This document shows positions 56,101-64,000 of a stretch of 64,000 bases of DNA, piece by piece. The first letter of the stretch is position 1, and each line of letters starts with the position of its first letter. The notes beneath the pieces were generated by a model. That model saw only the letters and a program-made list of their open reading frames with translations. It had not been told where the DNA came from and made no database searches. This DNA is from Protonemura montana (lineage: Eukaryota; Arthropoda; Insecta; Plecoptera; Nemouridae), in NCBI GenBank assembly GCA_947568835.1, contig OX387605.1:11598418-11662417 (forward strand), written 5' to 3'. The translations under genes were made by a program, and so were the position numbers.

Positions 56101-58074
56101 CATATTGAACAACCCAAGACTCACAAAGAAATGGACGAGTCTAGCATCACAAAGTGTTTGCCACATCAAGAAGCTACTGCACACGCTGTGGAAATCAATT
56201 CAGAACCACTGAAACCAATCAATGCAGAGTTTTACCCGGATGTTAAGCTAAAAATGTCGTCCGAAAGGAATCTTGAAGAAGAAATTCTTCTAGAAGAAAT
56301 TCATGAAGATAGCCAAAATGAGCTTACATCAAGGCAAGACTCCGGAGACAGCGCAGAAGTCATCAATACTGTATCTCAAGATCCAATTTTTGCAGAAAGT
56401 TTGGGAAACCTCGCAAGGTCAGATAGCTTGACACAGAATCATGCGATTAATAATAAAATAAATGCATCTAGCCAAAAAGGGTCTCTACCACTGCAAGAAG
56501 AAGCAGCTGCTGAAATGTTAGAGAAAATTTACTTTGGAAGTCAAGAGCCAATTGTTACAGAGTGTTCCAATGAAATTATCAACTATGACGATAAACAACA
56601 ATTGAGATTAGAGTCTGGACCGCATCTGAAAGAAAATGAATTTATGAGTGAAATTGGCACACATGCAAATGTCTTATACAGCCCATCCATTCCACATTTA
56701 ACAACAGGTGCCAATGAAGATTTATCTATTTATACTTCAAGGATTGTCTTGGTTGCTAAAAATGCACCGAACCAACGCCGGAGACCATTTCATTGCATGC
56801 ATTGTGACAAGACCTACAGCTATTTGCAAGAGTTGACAAATCACACGAGTTGCAACTTGAAGGAGCACAGCTTTAATTGCAATATATGCACTGCATCGTT
56901 TAATCAGAAATGTCAAATGCGGGACCATTTAAATAGCCATACCACCATCAAGTGGCACAAGTGTGAAACTTGTGCAATGGAATTCAAAAGTAACTCTGAT
57001 TTGATAGTTCACACTCTAGCTCACTCAGTACAAACTGTTGGAGACTTAATGAGTAAATCACAAAATTCTAGCTGCAAAGATAGTAAAGAGATTACCTTAC
57101 CTGCACTGTTTTATAAAGGTAGCACAACTCAAAGATCTACCTCGGAAGATGTTGAAACTTCTTGTTCCGAAGTTCCATCCAGATTGCAATCTAGCATCTT
57201 ATTCGAAGCTTTGTCACGCTCTATAGAGTTACAAAATGTGGACAACAGTGAAAGTCTTGAGATGCCAAACAACCATAGCAGTAAGAACATTGTTCCACCG
57301 TTTTTAGAACAGTTGCCTGGAAGCTTCCTGCAACCAAGAATGAATGACCAACTAAATCAAGATGGAGTCAAAAAGCCTGAAAACACTGTGGTTGCCTCAA
57401 TGGAAAGCCAAATAACATGCATGTATCCAGCAGTTGAGAAATTAATACATGAGAACTTAGCTACATCATTGAATCTACAACATTCAGCAATAAATAGGAA
57501 CTGTTATATAACTTTAATTTATCCACAACAACAAGTTTCCAACAACACCATTGAGGACTGCAAAGCAGAAGTGCCTATGAGGATGGCCCAATCTGAAGGA
57601 ATGAAATCACAATCCACTGAAAAGAAACCTAACTCCTCAAGTCTCTTAAAGAAAAACTACAATAAATATGTCCATATTCAGCCGAAAGTTGCTCCAGAAG
57701 ATGATGTTGAGCACAACACAAATTCATTTTCTAAGCTGTTAGGTCCACAGAAAAAGGATGTTTTTTCCCCTTTGCACTTTAACAAGAAAACTAAAGTAAA
57801 TTCAAGCACAAAAAATGCTTCCCTTTTAACTGCCTCATCAGGAATTGCTCCTTCAAAAATACCTTATTTAGACTTTTTTTTACTCGGCAAGGAATTCTAC
57901 AATCAACGGCGCTCAGTGGAATGCAAACCTACATCGGTTAAAAAGCGAGCAAAGGGCAACTTAACCATGTACATGAAGAGTCACAAACACAATCAAAAGA
58001 GATATGAGTGTGAGGGATGCAACAGGTCGTTTAATGTGACGGGCAGCTTGGGTTGCAATTGCTTGGCATCATAG
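50188..58074 (+). CDS. ZAD zinc-finger protein C, polydactyl
   Basis: Exons 50188-50373, 50479-50604, 51602-51713, 52798-53037 and 53447-58074 join in phase to 1763 residues. The start is the first in-frame Met after the upstream TGA at 50113; the frame before it has only TTG. ZAD: CRLCMVNCGAAMEPIFRS and GDGLPALVCQQCIFQLDVAD. The last exon has about 14 C2H2 fingers in groups: two spaced ones (CPICLITLANMRSLTRH, CMLCSSTFANRSNLVRH), a run of five from CSVCSKVCRDNSQLKSH with TGERP-type linkers, two pairs (CEICGKAFKERRNLNRH, CTTCGKTFKTPTTLKLH), and three late ones (CMHCDKTYSYLQELTNH to CETCAMEFKSNSDLIVH). One in the run is C2HC. The final finger, CEGCNRSFNVTGSLG, is cut off before its histidines. 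A nuclear sequence-specific regulator is likely; targets unknown. Intron 2 holds a LINE fragment. This copy has one more intron than A and B. Confidence 0.92.
51060..51420 (+). mobile_element. Reverse transcriptase fragment of a non-LTR retrotransposon
   Basis: Plus-strand frames with shifts show YYSNAFNTINHSRLL, a GxPQ region in decayed form, APLLFVKFIIKLSKNV and LTMQIHDT where intact elements have an LTMYADDT-type motif. Jockey/CR1-like. Located in ZAD gene C intron 2; degraded. Confidence 0.75.
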
Positions 58075-58818
58075 CATTCGATCCTGTACAAAATAGGAGT
58101 GTAAAATTATAAATTTGATCTGTATATAATGATACTATTATATTATGGTATTTACTTTTTGTAAAAGATAAATTAAATGTAATTTTTAATTCTCTTGCAT
58201 GTGTACAATTTTTAAGAACATATTCTTTAGCACAGTGCATTGTTAAACCCACTGTGTTAAACCCCATAAATCAATCAATCAAGTATTCTATTGTCTTTGT
58301 TTAGTGTTTCATGGTGATTTATATATTTTGTACTTGGTAGTATTGACCTCATGTTATTGAAATATATACATTTTCTGTCAATTGCACACATACTTGACCA
58401 TGGTTGCCCATGGGTTGGTCCCCTCCAAACCACAGTTCACTTTGCCCAATGTACCAAACTAGCTAGATGGCTTGAAGTCTTTCAATCTTTCAGGTGTGAG
58501 TTTTGCAGGCAGGAAGTTGTTTTTGAAATGTCAAAGTACAATACATCTTCCAGATGCACTCAGAAAAACATTGGCTGGTGTAATTTTTCAATAAATAAAT
58601 TAAATGTCAAAAGCCGTTTGCTACCAATATCATTTAAATATTTGATGAACGAGACGTGAGATCAGTGAACCTATTCTAGGTTCAATGGTTCTGGCACAGA
58701 GTAATGATGAAAATGGTAATGATGAATAACGATTTCTATAGTACTGGAAATGACGTTCTTTTAGATCATAATTTCACATGGGTAACAGCTGATCTGATGG
58801 ACAGGTTTAACAATAGTA
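58075..58818 (+). other. 3' region of ZAD gene C
   Basis: AT-rich 3' UTR and spacer. CCCATAAATCAATCAATCAA at 58263 resembles the tail of the 5S-derived SINE. No gene seen. Confidence 0.4.
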
Positions 58819-59951
58819 GGGGAGACTGGGGCTAGTTGTTACAATTTCGACGTTTTATTTTTTGTGGACATTTAACAAAATTTTCATGGATTTTAAATTT
58901 GGCAATGTATTTGCACATATTTTGACTAATAGAAATAATTTTTATAACATTGATAATTTTTTTAATAGACACGTGATAACGTAAAATTTGCCTGATTGTA
59001 AAGTGTAACAACTTGCCCCTTGTCGGGGCAAGTTGATACAGTACCTAGTTAATAGGGAAAAAACAAAAATTAGCTGATTATAAATAATGTTTAATAGATA
59101 ATAAATATGAGGGTTTATTTTTTAAGTGAAATGTTATATTTACTGAATCAACATTCAACTATATTAATCGCTTACATGCAATCTACACGAATATATTCTG
59201 GTGTGAATACAATACACTTCACATGCGCCCAAGTCGAACACTGAATGCACTGAATCATGTCTAGTTCTGCGGGGCCTGATTTGGAAAAGAGTTGGGAACA
59301 GACAAAACAAACGCAGTCTTCGTCGTCCTCCTCCCGAGAAGAGTTCTCGTTGACGTCCGTTGGCGCTTTTCGCTTCTTATCTCATATTATGTCAATATGT
59401 CAATGTTCCTCCTATAAATTCGCATTTTATAACCTGGAAATCTAATGGAAACAATCATATTATATTTTTTACAAACGGAATATGATACCCAAAAAATAAA
59501 TCCAGCTTAAAATAGAAAAGGCAGTGTCCCATAATCGCACATCATATCCAGACCCACACAAAAAATGAACTGTAACAACTTGCCCCAGTAGCACTTCAAT
59601 TACATTAGTGCTATTATTTCACGACCTATTTGAATATCAGCCCGGAAATAACTATTGGCATTACAAGAAAATGTGGGGGTAACAGGTAACACTACTCATT
59701 TGGGGATTGCATTAAAATTAAACAGCTGGGAAGGAAAAAAGAAAAAAATCATATCTTGCCTTGTGGTGTTCAAATCGTTTTATCTCCAATTATTTCCGTA
59801 CTTCGGCGCTTCGGACTAGTTTTGCAGTTTCAGACTGACGAGCGACCTAATAGCTAACACTGATATTAATGACACCGCGATATTTCAAATCCCCTATTTT
59901 TAAAGTTGATTGTAACAACTTGCCCCTGTAAGAACTAGCCCCAGTCTCCCC
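58819..59951. mobile_element. Pogo/Tc1-mariner-like element, deletion derivative, TA target duplication
   Basis: The 1133-bp element begins GGGGAGACTGGGGCTAGTTG and ends with the complement of GGGGAGACTGGGGCTAGTTC; TA flanks it at 58817-58818 and 59952-59953. The subterminal motif GTAACAACTTGCCCC recurs at about 59006, 59572 and 59912, once as a palindrome (GCCCCTTGTCGGGGC). The interior keeps the tail of a transposase on the minus strand. Confidence 0.82.
59172..59381 (-). pseudogene. C-terminal remnant of a pogo-type transposase (PHD-like zinc finger tail)
   Basis: The minus-strand frame of about 69 codons reads KAPTDVNENSSREEDDED and then CVCFVCSQLFSKSG followed by MIQCIQCSTWAHVKC, a C-x2-C ... 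C-x2-C ... H-x3-C zinc-binding array, ending with a TAA at 59172-59174. Acidic linker plus this cysteine-rich tail is typical of the C-terminus of pogo/Tigger-family transposases in animals. The DDE catalytic domain and helix-turn-helix are absent from the element. Confidence 0.7.
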
Positions 59952-60224
59952 TACTTATGATAGTACTGATAGTACCATTGGGCTTGGGTTTTGAGGCCAG
60001 GTATTTATTTTTGAAGGTAATATTTTTATTTCGTGATTTGTAGTTTTCTTATCTCGGATTCTCATGAAATCTTACTCGACTTGTGCAGAGTTTCACCATC
60101 ATGGTTTCGTGGCTAGAACTGTATTTTGTTGCTGTTTCAGTGCTGATATGGTATATAACCAATATTCCAACTATTATAGCAAAAGCTTTTTGGAATGAGG
60201 ATCAATCGTGAAAATATTATTGTC

Positions 60225-60836
60225 CCAGCAGAGAAATGGAGTTGCCTTTGCATGGAAAAAAGCTTCATGAATATGGAACCAATATTGACAATAACAAGAT
60301 CACTAGTGTCACACGTCTGTAAGTTTACAATGTATGTTGTTTAAGATTCCTTTGATAACCTTTAGTGTAAGTCTAATACATTTTCTGTAGGTGTGGAGAG
60401 GAGATGGACTTCCAACAATGGTGTGCCGTAGCTGCCTCCAACAGCTTGATGCCACACATTTATTCATTGAGCAATGCACATTGAATGAGAGGTCCTTGCG
60501 GTTCAGATACGCCCAGGTAAATTTCTCTACGTTCTCTATATTTTTTTATTTTTTTATTGTTTTGATTTATTGTTATTTTGATAATTTTAATACATCTAAT
60601 TGAAATTGTGAAGTACCTTGTTTTAGGCTGTTAAATATGCACTCTAAGAAGAATTCTCAAGCCTCATATTTTAATTGGAGGTAGAGAATTACAAAATAAC
60701 TGTTTTCTTTGTTAGGAGGGTGTCAGATGGACTATGGTGTGCAGAGAAGAAGATAGATCAGCCATGCAACCAGCCACAGAATGTGATGCTACGCTGGTGA
60801 TCTCAAATAAATCCTTCGTTGGCTCTCTTGGTGCAG
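60225..60836 (+). pseudogene. ZAD gene D, broken copy without finger exon
   Basis: Exon 1 (about 60225-60318) still reads CLCMEKSFMNMEPI in one frame and IDNNKITSVTRL in another, so it is frameshifted, and the first ZAD cysteine is replaced by serine. Read through in the CLCM frame, it enters exon 2 out of phase and meets a stop. Exon 2 (60391-60516) is intact and again 126 nt: GDGLPTMVCRSCLQQLDATH. Exon 3 (60716-60836, 121 nt) is open and ends in phase 1 like genes A-C. No C2H2 finger exon follows before the next gene. Most likely a pseudogene of the tandem array, although transcription from exon 2 onward cannot be excluded. Confidence 0.75.
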
Positions 60837-61083
60837 GTATGGAAAAAACAAATATTTATGTTGTCTTTTTTAAGGCTTAAGTTTTCTTTATCCTTGAGTA
60901 AGAGAAGAGTCACATGCCTAGTCGAACACTCAGATCGCTCCCGGGAAACACAGTGGGAGTCAAATAAGCCATTAGAAAATTTCAGTATAAACATCATCAG
61001 TAAATTCACCAATGGCCATATCAAGCTCCTGAGTGTTGGCATAGTTTCATGCAAACATCCATGCTAAAACCTTGCATTAAAAA

Positions 61084-61260
61084 GACCTTGGCATACGCCG
61101 TCGTGGTGACCTCGATGGCGTGGTCACCTTCAGGACTGTTTCGCCAGCGTAGTCGAAACGTCGGTAAACGCCAAGGTCCATTCTAGGACCAAAATTCTAT
61201 TCTCACAGAGCAAAATTGTTAAACACACATCTACCCACGGCTCTGAACCACTCCTTCTAG
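61084..61260 (-). repeat. Structured repeat with inverted ends, related at one side to element F
   Basis: GACCTTGGCATACGCCG at 61084 is answered by CGGTAAACGCCAAGGTC ending at 61178, with an inner GGTGACC/GGTCACC stem. Further right, the reverse complement of 61223-61260 reads AGTGGTTCAGAGCCGTGGGT, the same start as the element at 47597. Confidence 0.6.
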
Positions 61261-61882
61261 CCATTTAATTTAAGTTTAAAGTTTTATGTGGACACAATAA
61301 AATTGCAGAATAATATTAAAAGTAGGTAATAGAAATTTTAAATTATGAATCCCTGAAACTGTGTGCTCAATTAACAACATTTTTGGAAGCCTGGTTAGAA
61401 ATGTGATTCCACATGTAGTTTGCTTTTGCTTGACCAGTACAAGAAAGGTATAAGGTACTACAGCACCCCACATGTTGATCTTTGCTGCCACTCCTGACTC
61501 TTTGCTAAGGATGTAAAGGAATGGAAAAAGGGAAAGAATGTAAGTACAAACAGTTAGCAGTCACATTCCAAAACTTACTTGATTTACTGTCTCGGTAGGT
61601 TTCCAGTGAAATCTTTGGGATGGATCAAGTCCAGTTACTCCCCGGGGACTTTCTTTTCGGTGACCGTAGGTTTCCATATGGACAGATTTATTATTTTTGT
61701 TGTGGTTATGGAAGGGACCCAGTAAGTATAGGAATGTGATTTGGAAGTGGATCCACTTCCATCCGTTTGACTACAATTGCCTGGACGAGTACCTTTCTTT
61801 AGCTCTCTCTGAAATCTGATTTAAATTGCAAGCGCTTGCAATGCATAAAGTATTTTATCAATATCAATACTAAATCCTCTCA

Positions 61883-62022
61883 AAAATGACATGTCTAAGT
61901 AGCTCAATTGATTAGAGCATTTTGAGGATTTAGATCAATTAGAGCAACACCGTGACGGGTGGGGATCAGGTTTGAGTATCGCTTGGCCACCAATTTTTGA
62001 GAGATTCCTTATAATAAAACCC
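61883..62022 (+). repeat. tRNA-like SINE copy
   Basis: CTCTCAAAAATGACATG, A-box TAGCTCAATTGATTAGAG, B-box-like TCAGGTTTGAGTATC and CCAATTTTTGAGAG in family order. A short internal duplication repeats GATTAGAGCA / AATTAGAGCA. Confidence 0.65.
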
Positions 62023-62254
62023 TTGGTCTATTATTGTTTAAACATAGAAAGAGAGGAGTGTCATTATTTCAACTGTACTAGATAAACTGATGTATTAGCT
62101 GCCCTGACATTGTAAGGACACGACATAACACATGGAAAACCTGTCAAATCTAGTTTAAATTGCAAGTGCTTGTGATGTTTGGTGTATTTTATTATTAGCC
62201 TCTTGGTTCTACTCCTTGGAGATTTGTCATTATCATCAAATACACTAAAATCCT

Positions 62255-62385
62255 CTCAAAAATCATGTATTCAGGTAGCTCAATTGTGTTCAGGTAGCAA
62301 CACACGCGATAGGTGGAGTTTGGGGTTTGAGTCCCCATTTAGGTACCAATTTTTGAGAGGGTAGTAGTGTTTCTAATAACATGGA
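62255..62385 (+). repeat. tRNA-like SINE copy, second of a tandem pair
   Basis: TAGCTCAATTGTGTTCAGG, GGGGTTTGAGTCCCC (B box) and CCAATTTTTGAGAGGGTA match the family. The preceding 62160-62254 repeats the linker seen upstream of the copy at 26611 (CTTGGTTCT, CTCCTTGGAG, TGTCATTATCATC). Confidence 0.65.
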
Positions 62386-62574
62386 AAACCGTTTTATAAA
62401 GCGACTGTATGGTTTTGGATTGTTTATTACCTTGCGTGAAATAACAGAAGATTTATCTTTTGTATGGAAGAAATGCATTGAAAACATTCAATGCCAACTT
62501 CATGAGTCACCTGTGGCATTGCATTTAGATGTTTTAATTGTACCTCTCTGATGCATTGTGCAAGCAAAATTCTT

Positions 62575-63495
62575 CTACTTTTTCTTGGACTTATCTTTGT
62601 TATCTTTCTTTGAAAGTACGAGCAAGTCGTGTATTTCTTCTAATGAAGTCGAAAGAGCTTCGTGAAACTTCTTCACATCAGTTTCGGGGCAAGATTTGAA
62701 ATGTGATAGCCCAAATATGATTTCCTTCCCACGAGGGTTGTAGCAGCATGCATATCCATCAGGCACCAAGGGACCATAGCACATAAATGCATCACATTTT
62801 CCCGCCACCTGCGTCAACAATACAAGTTCCAGCTATGACTTTTTTCACATATCTAAAATCATCATCCAATCAAATTAAATACTAAACTATAGATAACTGT
62901 ACCTATTTATAACATATAAATGTAAGGTTATCTTTGTTTGTATAGTTTGTATTTAGCTTAATCATTAGACTTACTTAAAGTAGCTCCAAAATAGCTATGA
63001 GGATTACATGGATGAAAATAAGAAACGGCCATACCCTTGGGTAGAGGAACTATCCCAGAATTTGACTTTACAGACATTCTCTATAGAGCCTAGGACCTCC
63101 TTAATGCTCACGTGTTTGCACCTTGCAAGCAACGAGTGCGGTTGACCCATGTTAGTACCTGACTTGACGAGACTCGGAAATGTGAGCTGCGAGTGAAACC
63201 GATGTCACTGTAAAGCTTTGGAACTTCCATCTTGGCTTCAATCGCAGCCAGCTTGAGCCCCAGGAAGTGTCTGTCAACACCGAGTCCTTGTAGTGCGGAA
63301 AGTGTGTATGTTTTATGCCCTTTGATCGCTGCTGTCAAAGCCTTGATCTTGTCCTCCGACGACACGTCTTTGTTGAGCATTTTGCATGCAAAATCTGTCG
63401 ACTCAACAGAGCACGAACGAATTGTTTCCGTGCGCCCATGTAGAAACAGGCGCTGGGAAGCAGATTCGTAATGAGCACCAGGACCATTGTGAGTT
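62575..63495 (-). CDS. CRAT: Carnitine O-acetyltransferase-like, last two exons
   Basis: Minus-strand exons 63495-63159 and 62808-62575 (stop TAG at 62577-62575). Residues match the C-terminal half of the carnitine/choline acyltransferase family: YESASQRLFLHGRTETIRSC, DRHFLGLKLAAIE, HFRVSSSQ at the junction, then MCYGPLVPDGYACCYNP and SCPETDVKKFHEALSTSLEE. GRTETIRS and DRHFLGLKL fit carnitine acyltransferases; choline acetyltransferase has a different residue pattern there, so CRAT is preferred. The enzyme transfers acetyl groups between CoA and carnitine in mitochondria and peroxisomes. The catalytic histidine and all upstream exons lie beyond the window. The tail ends in a lysine-rich KDKSKKK rather than a clear peroxisomal signal. 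Confidence 0.84.
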
Positions 63496-64000
63496 CTGGA
63501 AGCCGTAATAATAATCATATAAACTTCTATGGCAGATGAAAAGTTGTTTGAGCTCATTAACAAGATGATTTTTTTTCCTGGAGAAGCTTGTCCATTAAAA
63601 ATGGATATAGGATTATTTTTCTCTTGCTTTATATAATAAAATTGGTTTGGTATTTATAAGTTAGATTTTTTAAAATATACCAGTTGTGGATAGAGCCGGC
63701 AATTTTCCCACAAACATTTTTTGTGGTATGTTTAGGATTGCTAGGTGCAAAATTAGTAATATCTGTTGACCAACATAAGTAGTAAACAATCATATCAGTG
63801 AGCTGAATCTAATATTTAATTGTGATTTTAGTTTTTATACAGTAGATTTACAGTACGAGGTTCAAAGTTCATTAAATCTTATCTTCGTCCAATATGGTGC
63901 ACCCTCGTGATTTTAGCAGTTTTTGCAGCAATTTTATTATTAAAATAATAGTCAGAAATTCAAACTTAAAACAAATTCTTTGCTCAAATATCAAATAAAA
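63496..64000 (-). other. Upstream intron of the CRAT-like gene
   Basis: AT-rich, without a recognisable exon. The acceptor AG just upstream of 63495 shows that the gene continues beyond the window. Confidence 0.5.

Larger units (their letters stand above)
60837..62574. other. Spacer between ZAD remnant D and CRAT
   Basis: Filled with repeats: a dyad at 61084-61178, a segment related to element F at about 61215-61260 (reversed), and two tRNA-like SINE copies. A possible exon at 61600-61680 could not be tied to any gene. Confidence 0.5.

Noticed and set aside
61084..61178. Hammerhead ribozyme
   Set aside because: A CGAAAC segment is present, but the required CUGAUGA core was not found on either strand.
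62575..63495. Choline acetyltransferase
   Set aside because: GRTETIRS and DRHFLGLKLAAIE fit carnitine acyltransferases better; choline acetyltransferases differ at these residues.

Overview
The window is nuclear DNA of an animal, most likely an arthropod and probably a hexapod. The genes are split by GT-AG introns, the intergenic DNA is AT-rich and loaded with transposon debris, and four genes carry the zinc-finger-associated domain (ZAD), a domain expanded mainly in insects. No species can be named from the sequence. Exon structures were assembled by hand from splice sites, reading phase and remembered family sequences; nothing was aligned by computer.

Layout. 247-4187 (minus): an atypical Cys-loop ligand-gated channel whose extracellular part begins with a farnesoic-acid O-methyltransferase-like (FAMeT, Methyltransf_FA) domain; both ends are incomplete. 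6530-9663 (plus): LRR1, substrate receptor of the CUL2 ubiquitin ligase. 9996-13961 (plus): OSTF1, SH3 plus ankyrin repeats. 14411-17696 (minus): USE1, an ER SNARE, with a 41-nt last exon lying beyond a block of nested SINEs. 17950-24602 (minus): TRNT1, the tRNA CCA-adding enzyme. 25711-35565 (plus): Zwilch, kinetochore RZZ subunit, apparently divergent from TRNT1. 36303-60836 (plus): four tandem ZAD genes, the first three with C2H2 finger exons and the last a broken remnant. 62575-63495 (minus): the C-terminal exons of a carnitine O-acetyltransferase.

The conserved genes are unrelated housekeeping functions (ubiquitin ligase, vesicle fusion, tRNA maturation, mitosis, acyl-carnitine metabolism) and do not form a pathway. 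The ZAD genes are a tandem family: the second ZAD exon is exactly 126 nt in all four copies and intron phases are kept, while the finger exons differ strongly.

Mobile DNA is the other main content: a 5S rRNA-derived SINE family (four copies, one inserted in another), a tRNA-like repeat, a short foldback retroposon with 14-15 bp target duplications, a foldback MITE family with perfect 7-bp duplications, a 1.8-kb hAT-type element with an 8-bp duplication, a pogo/Tc1-mariner-like deletion derivative that keeps the tail of its transposase, a 1-kb foldback with a purine-rich core, and at least three decayed non-LTR reverse transcriptases. No true tRNA or rRNA gene, CRISPR array or prokaryotic-type operon was seen. 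The most unusual items are the FAMeT/Cys-loop fusion, the 7-bp-TSD MITE family, the 5S-SINE inserted inside its own promoter box, and the ZAD array with copies in different stages of decay.
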